From Gemmatimonadota bacterium (GTDB taxonomy: Bacteria > JBHIER01 > G020348925): DNA of 41,266 nucleotides. Numbering within the stretch: the stretch's first letter is position 1; each line of letters begins with the position of its first letter. A model generated the notes under the pieces. The model was given only the letters and a program-made list of their open reading frames with translations. It made no database searches and had not been told where the DNA came from. The DNA is taken from the NCBI GenBank assembly GCA_020348925.1, contig CP070758.1, positions 52,682-93,947 of the forward strand, read 5' to 3'. A program made the translations under genes and the position numbers. Positions 24,552-31,901 of this stretch are shown in pieces.

Positions 24552-25043
24552 TTACGGTAACAGGTCACTGTACGTTCCTTTTCTGACGATTTCAACACCG
24601 TGTTGCTCGTTGAAAGACTCAATCTCTGGCTCAGACACCCAAGACTTGAATTGAACAACAAATTCGTCTGTCAGGAACATCCTGCCATCGTGGGAGTCGT
24701 AGACCGGGTTCAGTCGTAGGATCCTTGGCGCCGACTTGAGGACCTCTATAGTCTGCTTCACCTGAGCTAAAGTGACATCTTTTTTAATCTTTAGCACGTT
24801 TATTCTGCCTTTTCCAACAGTACTCTGGGGATCGAAGGTGTCAAGATAGAGAACACTGGAGACAACGATCTCCATCTCTGATAACGTTACGCCCTCATTG
24901 AAAGTGACGGCTACCACTTCAGTGGAGAGTTCCAGAGATATTTTCCTGCCACCGGAGTAATAGAAGTCGTCTGTGTGGCCAGCGTGAACCACAACTGCCA
25001 CTAAAATGAAAGTGGCCACTGCAAGTAGTGTATTCCTTTTCAT
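24552..25043 (-). CDS. Signal peptide and propeptide part of frameshifted subtilase
   Basis: 163 residues: a signal peptide (MKRNTLLAVATFILVAVVVHA) then a fervidolysin-like prodomain (VAVTFNEGVTLSEME, VLKIKKDVTLAQVK, LTDEFVVQFK, IVRKGTYSDLL). In other members this runs straight on as ...VTxKSG..ALEMANLYYE, and exactly that string (TVKSGIPQHALEMANLYYE) is found in the next frame just beyond the stop. A missing base between 24554 and 24568 explains the break. GGAGGTG lies seven bases before ATG 25043, so the start is firm. Confidence 0.85.
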   Translation of the reverse strand: MKRNTLLAVATFILVAVVVHAGHTDDFYYSGGRKISLELSTEVVAVTFNEGVTLSEMEIVVSSVLYLDTFDPQSTVGKGRINVLKIKKDVTLAQVKQTIEVLKSAPRILRLNPVYDSHDGRMFLTDEFVVQFKSWVSEPEIESFNEQHGVEIVRKGTYSDLLP

Positions 25044-25238
25044 TCTTCTTCACCTCCAGGTTTTTCCAAATGTTTCTTTCAATTGAGGTTTTTCCCCTTT
25101 TTGGTAGCAGCTATAAGCGATCACCTCCCTTCCAAGTAAGTTGGTGAAAATCCTGTCCCCTGAGAGCTGATCTTCATATTATCACATCATAACCACCCCC
25201 TCCAAGATTGAAGTTGTCTGTTTAATGTGTCTTTCCCC

Positions 25239-25267
25239 TTGACAAATGGGGAGCAATTGGCTATTTT
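25239..25267 (+). promoter_or_regulatory. Plus-strand promoter of candidate small RNA
   Basis: TTGACA at 25239-25244, 17 bases, TATTTT at 25262-25267. Transcription should start at 25273-25275, exactly where the closing stem of the hairpin RNA begins. Confidence 0.6.
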
Positions 25268-25272
25268 GGGAT

Positions 25273-25393
25273 TGAGACCCAAAAAGGGAAGGCCCTTGTG
25301 AATCCAATAGGATTCGGGCGTATCACCTTTCTGGTCTCACACGGGCTGTCGGCCTTGGTCTTTAGCCGGTCCGGGCTGACAGCCTTCTCTTTT
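25273..25393 (+). ncRNA. Candidate structured small RNA with own promoter and terminator
   Basis: The region between two minus-strand genes can fold as a long hairpin: TGAGACC (25273-25279) with GGTCTCA (25333-25339); inside it AAAGG (25283-25287) with CCTTT (25326-25330); GCCC (25292-25295) with GGGC (25316-25319); then GAATCC-AATA-GGATTC (25300-25315) at the tip. A second stem, GGCTGTC (25344-25350) with GACAGCC (25378-25384), is followed by TTCTCTTTT, a good terminator in the plus direction only. With the promoter at 25239-25267 this gives a transcript of about 120 bases, opposite in strand to its neighbours. I do not recognise it as 4.5S, 6S, tmRNA or a known riboswitch. Besides this, 25044-25238 holds an orphan GGGAGGTGATC site at 25119-25130 and no gene. 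Confidence 0.55.
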
Positions 25394-25400
25394 GTCGTGA

Positions 25401-27761
25401 CTATTTCAAAAGTATCATTTTGCGCGACTCCGAGAATAGCCCTGTTTGCAGCCAATAGAAATAGACTCCGCTGCCCACCTCTCTCCCCGAAGTGTCCCGT
25501 CCATCCCAGCTCACGGTGCAGTGTCCGGCATCCTGAACCTCATCGACCAGCGTCCGCACTTCCTGCCCGAGAATGTTATAGATCTTCAGGGTGGTGCGGA
25601 GAGGATATCTACTATCTGGTATCTGGTATCTAATATCTGTAGATTCATTGAACGGATTGGGATAGTTTTGCGCCAGCGAGAATGTCAGCGGAGTCAATCC
25701 TTCTTCTCCATCGTCATTAACCGAGGTGCCTTCACACACCAATACGTTGACACCACCGTATACTGTCCCACACCAGATATTCCCTGCACTATCAATGGCC
25801 ACTTCCCCTATGATATTGTCCGATATGGGGCTATTCTCTATGGTGTACACTACCCACGTTGCGCCATCAAACTTCACCAGGCCATAGCTTGTCCCAAACC
25901 ACATGTTGTCATCTCTGTCCACTGCTATTGACCAAATTCTGTCACTCTTCAATCCACTGTTCGAGGTGTCATACGTCACCCAGATTGAGCCATCAAATTT
26001 GCTCACACCGGTCAATGTCCCAAACCACATGCTCCCCTTACCGTCTGGAGCGATGGATACCACCCTGTTACTTGCCAGACCGCTATTGAATGTGGTGTAG
26101 GTCGTCCACGTAAAACCGTCAAATTTGTTCACTCCATCTGCCGTCCCGAACCAGACATTTCCCTTTTCGTCAACAACCACCGAATACACGTGATCATTTG
26201 CCAATTCACTGTTCTGAGGGGTGTATACGGTGCAGGTTGTATCATAAAGCCTGACGGCTCCTCCACCAACGGCAATCCATTTGTTATTCTCATTATCTAC
26301 TGCAATAGAACGTACAGTGAGATAGGCCAACCCGAAGTCTGGAAGATGATAGTTTGTCCAATCAACCCCGTCAAACTTGGTTACCCACTTTATTATTGTG
26401 GAGTTTATGGCTCCAGAGCCTCCAAACCAGATATTCCCATCATGATCTTCTGCAATCGCATCAACCATTTCAAATTGTACCCCACTGTTGTCCGGATTGA
26501 AGACTGTCCAATCCGATCCATCCAACACACAGGCTGCACCCAGATTATAATATCCGGAGACTCCAAACCACTTCCGGTTCGCGTGATCAATTAGAATAGT
26601 GCGTATGTAATTATCTGGTAATCCGCTGTTGGAGGACTCGTAATGGGACCAGTTTTCACCGTCAAATATACACAAACTGGCCCATCCTTTCCTGAAAGGC
26701 CTGGTCCCGAACCATTTCTTGCCCTCGGGATCAATGGCCACCGATAACACTCCGTTGCTGGTTAATCCGCTGTTTTCCATCGTGTAATTGACCCAGTTGT
26801 GCCCGTCGTAAGAGTACACCCCGGTCATCATGCTCACACACCAGACCGTACCCGCACTATCTATGGCGATGTCATGTATGTTATTGTCTCTCAAATCGCT
26901 ATTAAACATGTCAAAACTTATCCAGGATTGGCCGTCAAAAAAGCTGATGCCACCGTCCCCAACACTCCACAACGTACCCATGCAAGCTATCCAAATGTTG
27001 CCCTTGTTGTCCTCGGTGATGGCCGAAATGTTGTTGGAAGCGATATCTGCATTCTCTGTGTCATACGTCGTCCAGACCGACCCGTCAAATCGACAAATGC
27101 CACTTCCATCGACCAATTCGTCACCCGCTGTACCGAACCAGCAGGTCCCCGATCTGTCCACATAGACTGACCACACCAGGTTGCTGACAAGACCGCTGTT
27201 TGAGGTGGTGTAACTTGTCCATTCGGTCCTGTCGAACATGCTCACACCTCTTGTTGTTCCAAACCACAGACGATCCCAGTGATCCAGGAAAATCGAACTA
27301 ACAGAATCGCAGATCAGCCCACTGTTCATGCTGTTATAATAGGTCCAGTTCTGCCCGTCAAATTTGGCCACCCCCCGAATTGTAGAAATCCACTTGTTTC
27401 CCAGACTGTCTATCACTATATAACCGACACGATTATACGGAAGCCCTTCAGCCCTGGTGTAGTAAGTGACGTCCTCGTGAGAGTCGGTGAGGCTTCGTTT
27501 GATCAACCCGCCCCGGGTGCCCTCCCAGACGTAATCACCTTCGAAAGCCACATCCGCAACGATGGAGGCATTGGTGTAATTTCGCCAGGTTTCTGAACTC
27601 CCACTCTGGGCCCATAATGTGCTAAAGAGAAAGAACAGAGTCAAAACTATGCTTGCCCGGATTTTCCAACACGTAAAAACAGACCATAAGTATTTGTCTT
27701 CTCCTTCTTGTCTCATATTGAGAAAGAAACTCATCTTCTTGGCCTCTCTTTGCCTTTTCAC
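25401..27761 (-). CDS. Secreted two-component-regulator-type double propeller with sorting domain
   Basis: About 786 residues. A long n-region and hydrophobic core (ASIVLTLFFLFSTLWAQ) precede 14 repeats of the Reg_prop type, each with a core such as LWFGTTRGVSMFDR, VWFGTADGVNKFDG or MWFGTSYGLVKFDG followed by WTTYTTFNSGLASN. Fourteen repeats fit two seven-bladed propellers, as in the sensor half of hybrid two-component systems, but there is no membrane anchor, kinase or regulator domain. The chain ends with a sorting domain (QNYPNPFNESTDI to KMILLK), so it is exported and surface-bound. GTG 27761 overlaps the upstream stop as GTGA; ATG 27734, with GAGAGG upstream, is an alternative. It probably binds a polymer or partner protein. 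Confidence 0.87.
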   Translation of the reverse strand: MKRQREAKKMSFFLNMRQEGEDKYLWSVFTCWKIRASIVLTLFFLFSTLWAQSGSSETWRNYTNASIVADVAFEGDYVWEGTRGGLIKRSLTDSHEDVTYYTRAEGLPYNRVGYIVIDSLGNKWISTIRGVAKFDGQNWTYYNSMNSGLICDSVSSIFLDHWDRLWFGTTRGVSMFDRTEWTSYTTSNSGLVSNLVWSVYVDRSGTCWFGTAGDELVDGSGICRFDGSVWTTYDTENADIASNNISAITEDNKGNIWIACMGTLWSVGDGGISFFDGQSWISFDMFNSDLRDNNIHDIAIDSAGTVWCVSMMTGVYSYDGHNWVNYTMENSGLTSNGVLSVAIDPEGKKWFGTRPFRKGWASLCIFDGENWSHYESSNSGLPDNYIRTILIDHANRKWFGVSGYYNLGAACVLDGSDWTVFNPDNSGVQFEMVDAIAEDHDGNIWFGGSGAINSTIIKWVTKFDGVDWTNYHLPDFGLAYLTVRSIAVDNENNKWIAVGGGAVRLYDTTCTVYTPQNSELANDHVYSVVVDEKGNVWFGTADGVNKFDGFTWTTYTTFNSGLASNRVVSIAPDGKGSMWFGTLTGVSKFDGSIWVTYDTSNSGLKSDRIWSIAVDRDDNMWFGTSYGLVKFDGATWVVYTIENSPISDNIIGEVAIDSAGNIWCGTVYGGVNVLVCEGTSVNDDGEEGLTPLTFSLAQNYPNPFNESTDIRYQIPDSRYPLRTTLKIYNILGQEVRTLVDEVQDAGHCTVSWDGRDTSGREVGSGVYFYWLQTGLFSESRKMILLK
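25604..25638 (-). repeat. Heptanucleotide repeat, five units, in sorting-domain coding sequence
   Basis: Minus strand AGATATT, AGATACC, AGATACC, AGATAGT, AGATATC. It encodes part of DIRYQIPDSRYP. Confidence 0.75.
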
Positions 27762-29974
27762 TTTTCTCCCAGGATATGGTTGGTAGAGAAGGCAGGATTC
27801 AGGATCTTATTTACTATACCAACCACGTCCAAGATATTAACCTCCCCGTCACTGTTGAAGTCTGATGCCCATAGCTCATATTCTGTCGGAGAGGGTGGAA
27901 GCTTTAAAATAATATGTACTACTCTGAGGACATCGAGCACGTCCACATTGTCGTCTCTGTTGACATCACCTTTTGCACCGGGCGGAAGGGTCAAACTCCA
28001 TACCCCTGCCTGGGTGCCCGCATGAAGAAGATAATTACCCTCCCGAACCAGCACCATGGTATGATCAAGTTGATACGAATGGTCAGCTTGTTTAAAAGGC
28101 AATTGTGGGTCCATCTCAGTCCACTTTGCGCCACCATTGGTGCTCTTAAAAATACCTTGCCGGCCCGTCTGGGTATAAAGGATATCAGGATTTGATGGAT
28201 CAATACGTATCGATAGAATGCCATCGGTGAGGGATGGAAGTCCCTCATTTATAGAAGACCATGTGGATCCTGCATTATCACTCTTAAGAATATGCTTAGC
28301 CGAACCCGTGGATCCTACGTACAATATGCTACTATTCGCAGGGTTGATAGTAAGGGTGGTTATAAGCTCGGGAAGTATGCATCCCCAATTCAAGCCAGAA
28401 TCATAAGTCTTGGCCAAACCGGGGGTGAACGTATGTGGTTGGATGTAAGCATAAATTACGGCTGTATTCGTAGAATCTACAGTGATCCAGGTAACTAATC
28501 CCCGCAGCAATTCGTCCCAGGATTCACCACCGTTGGTGCTTTTATACAAAGCACCTCCTTCCGTACCACCAGTCCCTAAGTAAAGCACATTTGTCGAATC
28601 AGGATTTATCGCTATTGAATAGGGAGCCTCCCAAGCCAAACTCAGGCCGCTATCGATTTCTGTCCAGGAGTGACCATGATCGATGCTCTTTTGCACGCCG
28701 GATCCGGTCATATATATAATATTGGTACGTAGCGGATCAATCTCAATAGATGATATCCATCCCCTCTTGAGTCCCGTCTCCAGCCAGATTTCACCACCAT
28801 CCAAACTTCGAAAGAGACCTTCGCGTTTGCTACCGGCATAAAGGATGGTCTCATCCTGAGGGTCTTTGGTTAAAGCCGTAATCATGGGATACCCCATCTC
28901 AACTTTGGACCAGGTGAACCCTCCGTCCACACTTTTTAATAATCCCCCTGTGTGCAATCCTGCATATACAGTACTCGGATTCAGTGGATCAATGCAGAGA
29001 GAATTTACGTCATTGGTGTATTCTAAATCTTCGCTATTGACGTACACCTCCTCCCAAGTCCACCCGGTATCGGAACTCCTCAGAATTTCTCTGCCCGTAC
29101 CGGCAAACAATATGTCGCTATCGGAAGGATCGATACATATGGATTCAATCGAAGAGTTCAAAATCTGTGAGCTGTAAATCGTAGCCCAGGAAACTCCGCC
29201 ATCGGTACTTCTAACTATCAAACCCTCAGCCATTCCAACGCAGCCACCGACATAAAGAGTGCCAGTGTGATTGAGATCTATAGTCTTAGGCCAATATAAT
29301 TGAGGAATATAAATCGCATCTGACCACGTAGAGCCAGCGTCTATCGTCTTAAAAATCGGTCCCCCTTCTATCAACACATAGACTACATCTGGACCAGTGG
29401 GATCCATTGCCATATCCCTAATGAGACCGAATAGCCCTATGGAGTCAGTAGCCGCTTCCCAGCTCTGTCCGCCATTTATCGTCTTGTAAACTACATCGTT
29501 GCTACCGGCAACGTAAATAATATCAGGATCCAGCGGATTTATGATTATGGAATTTCCAACCTTGTCGTTGATCTTTGTCCAGGTCTCACCATAATCCGAA
29601 GACTTATATAACTCCTGCCAGTTGCCCGCATACACATTCCGGGGCTCCAGAGGATCGACCGCAACTGAAGTCACGCACTCAATCTGGCCAATCGTTACAG
29701 GGATACCTCTCAATCCACCCTCAATACTCTTGAACACGCCGCCATAAGCAGTTCCTGCATAGACTCTATCGCTTGACACCGGATCGACGGCCACAGACAG
29801 CACCTCCCCCCCATAAGGTCCGTGGCTTATCCACTGTTGATCTTGACTGGCTAAGGATGAAGATTCCAAGTTAGAATAAGTAATTATCGTAGCGATTGAT
29901 AAAAATATATTCATAGAAACCATGGTAAATTTAACTTTGATGTTAATTCTTATTTTTTTCTCTTTTGGTATCAT
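27758..29974 (-). CDS. Secreted BNR/sortilin-type double propeller with dockerin
   Basis: About 738 residues. Fourteen blades carry BNR (Asp-box-like) strands: thirteen of the type LYKSSDYGETW, VYKTINGGQSW, LLKSVDGGFTW, GIFKSTNGGAKW, and a closing GVWSLTL. Each is preceded by a D(P/S)...(V/I)(L/I)YAG strand as in sortilin, exo-sialidase-like and YCF48-like propellers. No catalytic set of a sialidase is evident. After PPGAKG a type I dockerin closes the chain (GDVNRDDNVDVLDV, SDFNSDGEVNILDV). The signal core MNIFLSIATIITYSNL is clear, but the start is not: ATG 29974, 29980 or 29923, with the frame open to TTG 30025. The downstream propeller gene overlaps its stop codon, so the two are co-translated and may work together. 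Confidence 0.85.
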   Translation of the reverse strand: MIPKEKKIRINIKVKFTMVSMNIFLSIATIITYSNLESSSLASQDQQWISHGPYGGEVLSVAVDPVSSDRVYAGTAYGGVFKSIEGGLRGIPVTIGQIECVTSVAVDPLEPRNVYAGNWQELYKSSDYGETWTKINDKVGNSIIINPLDPDIIYVAGSNDVVYKTINGGQSWEAATDSIGLFGLIRDMAMDPTGPDVVYVLIEGGPIFKTIDAGSTWSDAIYIPQLYWPKTIDLNHTGTLYVGGCVGMAEGLIVRSTDGGVSWATIYSSQILNSSIESICIDPSDSDILFAGTGREILRSSDTGWTWEEVYVNSEDLEYTNDVNSLCIDPLNPSTVYAGLHTGGLLKSVDGGFTWSKVEMGYPMITALTKDPQDETILYAGSKREGLFRSLDGGEIWLETGLKRGWISSIEIDPLRTNIIYMTGSGVQKSIDHGHSWTEIDSGLSLAWEAPYSIAINPDSTNVLYLGTGGTEGGALYKSTNGGESWDELLRGLVTWITVDSTNTAVIYAYIQPHTFTPGLAKTYDSGLNWGCILPELITTLTINPANSSILYVGSTGSAKHILKSDNAGSTWSSINEGLPSLTDGILSIRIDPSNPDILYTQTGRQGIFKSTNGGAKWTEMDPQLPFKQADHSYQLDHTMVLVREGNYLLHAGTQAGVWSLTLPPGAKGDVNRDDNVDVLDVLRVVHIILKLPPSPTEYELWASDFNSDGEVNILDVVGIVNKILNPAFSTNHILGEK

Positions 29975-30187
29975 GACCATGGCCTGCCATTGGATGAGGT
30001 TCGATTTGAGTCTGAACAAACACAACTGTAGAAAAGAGCATTAATAGAACAAGACTCCGACCATATATGTGATTTCGAGTTAGATCTGAAAGCGCTGAAA
30101 CTCATATTAGGAGCAAATTAGATGAAACATCAATCTATCCGAAGAGTCTTGATTAGAACATAGCTCGCCTCGCTCGCAACGTTCCCA

Positions 30188-30320
30188 AGGGGCTTTCGCC
30201 CCTATGGCGAATTTCGATGCTCCGCCAGCTCACATCGAAATTCTGTACCCGTTGAGGTAAAGCACATCCTTTCCCCCAAAACCCCTGATACATCTCGAAA
30301 ATCGTAGAATTTCCGAGATG
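30188..30320 (-). other. Structured leader with three successive hairpins
   Basis: In minus-strand order: CATCTCG/CGAGATG with four further pairs after one mismatch (30291-30320); an 11-pair perfect stem GAATTTCGATG/CATCGAAATTC with a 13-base loop (30209-30243); AGGGGC-GAAA-GCCCCT, a six-pair stem with a GNRA tetraloop (30188-30203). All lie between the promoter at 30459-30487 and the propeller gene. No U-tract follows. It may be a regulatory leader or a remnant of a small dispersed element. Confidence 0.5.
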
Positions 30321-30383
30321 TTGAGTTACACTACATGTTAAAAAGTAAAATCAATAGGTAGATTTAAATGAGAAATAGTAAAT

Positions 30384-30586
30384 TGACATTTCAGATCGCT
30401 CATCACCTCCAGTAAAAAGAAAAAGTGATGATTGCCACCCTCCAACTTTCGAAAGTTCAATATATCATACTTGTTCATTCTTGTCAAGCAAAATCATAAC
30501 AAAAAATCTTGCAAGTCTAATTTTTTTCATGTCCTTACAATTTTTGCATCGAACACGAAAATATTAAAAAGAATTGACAATTTTTT
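30384..30586 (-). repeat. 200-base promoter/leader repeat, copy B
   Basis: Counterpart of 22042-22247. The palindrome AACTTTCGAAAGTT is perfect here. In both copies TCATCAC can pair with the GTGATGA that includes the GGAGGTGAT ribosome-like site. The stretch 30587-30829 contains nothing I can support. Confidence 0.85.
30459..30487 (-). promoter_or_regulatory. Promoter of the BNR propeller operon
   Basis: Minus strand TTGACA at 30487-30482, 17 bases, TATATT at 30464-30459. It predicts an unusually long leader of more than 400 bases. Confidence 0.75.
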
Positions 30587-30829
30587 CGACGAAAGTTTTA
30601 ATCGGAGAACGTTATTGAGAAAAGCTGTTTCTGATTGAAAAAACTCAGTTCGGAAATTTCGTTTTTGGTAATTTTTATATCTTTTGTGACTTGATGTTTT
30701 CGTGGCAAAATTGTATGAATAATTCAGACTGGAAATGATAAAACGATTCTGCTGAACGTCAGAATCAGGAGGATATTCGTAAAAGTGCGGCACCCTGCGG
30801 TATTCAGAATTGAGTAGCCATATTCCTCA

Positions 30830-31867
30830 CTACTCTTTCGCAATGATAACCAATCCCAGGTCTCGATCGACAAGGTAGACATAGTTGTCAGTGGCGAAGA
30901 TACCTTGAGCATAGGGAGTTTCAACCCAGCCGGCGAGAGTCGGTTGACTTGGATTTGAAATGTCAAGAGCGACCATGCCTTCGTCCCGGTCCGCCATATA
31001 CGCAATAGTATTGAAGACACATACGTCAACTACTCTATCCACATCCTCATAACTTCCTACTATTTCCGCTTCTTCTGGGATTGATACATCAATAATCTGA
31101 ATTCCTCTCTGATAGGCTGCCAGATATATATGATTGTCCCACAGCGAGAGGGCCCGCGCACCCCCCGGTGTGTCGACGGTTTTTATATGAGCGGCACTAT
31201 CCGGCAGCGACAGATCAATGATCTCCAGTCCGATGTGATCATTGGCCACATACGCAAATTCCTCGGAAGCAACCACGTCCAACGCATCGCCATAGGCAAA
31301 AGGAATCCTTTTGTAAAAATTATAGAAGAACCAGTTCCAGTCACCGCCATCTCTCTCGTATCGATTGACCTTGAATCCCTCGTGCCTATCCGCCCCAAAA
31401 ATAAAAAGAGTGTCTCCCTTATCAATTCCGAAGGTACCCTCAATATCACGATCAAAGGCAATATTCAGCAACTGCGGCTCATCAACAGTACTCACATCAT
31501 AAATCAGTAATCCAATGTCATAATCCGCGACCAGAGCAATGTTGTTCTCCTCTAAGATATGAACCGCCTCGACGTTCGTGGCTGACTGGTCATGACCTAT
31601 GGTCGTCACAAAGGATGGATCCTCGGGATCTGAAACGTCGAGCACCCATACACCAGCTTGGTCGTCAACAACGTAAGCATACGTATCGACGACATACACC
31701 TCGAGAGCATACCCCGGAGTCGCGAAGGTGCTGACAACGCGGTATGGATTCTCAGGTTGAAAAGGATCCTTCTGTTTCCCGCAGTTCGAAACAAGAATCA
31801 AAACAAGAGAGATCGTCGCAACGACGAAACGCGGCGCAATGTTTTTCATGGGCTGCTTGTTTTTCAT
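30830..31867 (-). CDS. LVIVD-repeat lipoprotein, single seven-blade propeller
   Basis: 345 residues. The N-terminal signal ends in a lipobox (LVSNC, cysteine about residue 29), so the protein is lipid-anchored. Seven LVIVD-type repeats follow (VWVLDVSDPEDP, LLIYDVSTVDEP, a divergent third blade with FKVNRYERDGG, LEIIDLSLPDSA, IQIIDVSIPEEA, MVALDISNPSQP, LVIIAKE), enough for one propeller. It has no dockerin and no sorting domain, unlike the two longer LVIVD proteins here. GAGGA lies four bases before ATG 31867. It is the last gene of the operon starting with pgsB, only 34 bases after the barrel gene, so I infer a periplasmic or outer-membrane accessory of that system. Confidence 0.85.
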   Translation of the reverse strand: MKNKQPMKNIAPRFVVATISLVLILVSNCGKQKDPFQPENPYRVVSTFATPGYALEVYVVDTYAYVVDDQAGVWVLDVSDPEDPSFVTTIGHDQSATNVEAVHILEENNIALVADYDIGLLIYDVSTVDEPQLLNIAFDRDIEGTFGIDKGDTLFIFGADRHEGFKVNRYERDGGDWNWFFYNFYKRIPFAYGDALDVVASEEFAYVANDHIGLEIIDLSLPDSAAHIKTVDTPGGARALSLWDNHIYLAAYQRGIQIIDVSIPEEAEIVGSYEDVDRVVDVCVFNTIAYMADRDEGMVALDISNPSQPTLAGWVETPYAQGIFATDNYVYLVDRDLGLVIIAKE

Positions 31868-31901
31868 AGTGTCCTCAGTACATTCATTTCTCGAATATAT
31901 T

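Noticed and set aside
25273-25393. 4.5S, 6S or tmRNA for the small RNA
   Set aside because: The hairpin tip (GAATCC-AATA-GGATTC) lacks the conserved SRP loop, the size is too short for 6S or tmRNA, and no tRNA-like end is present.
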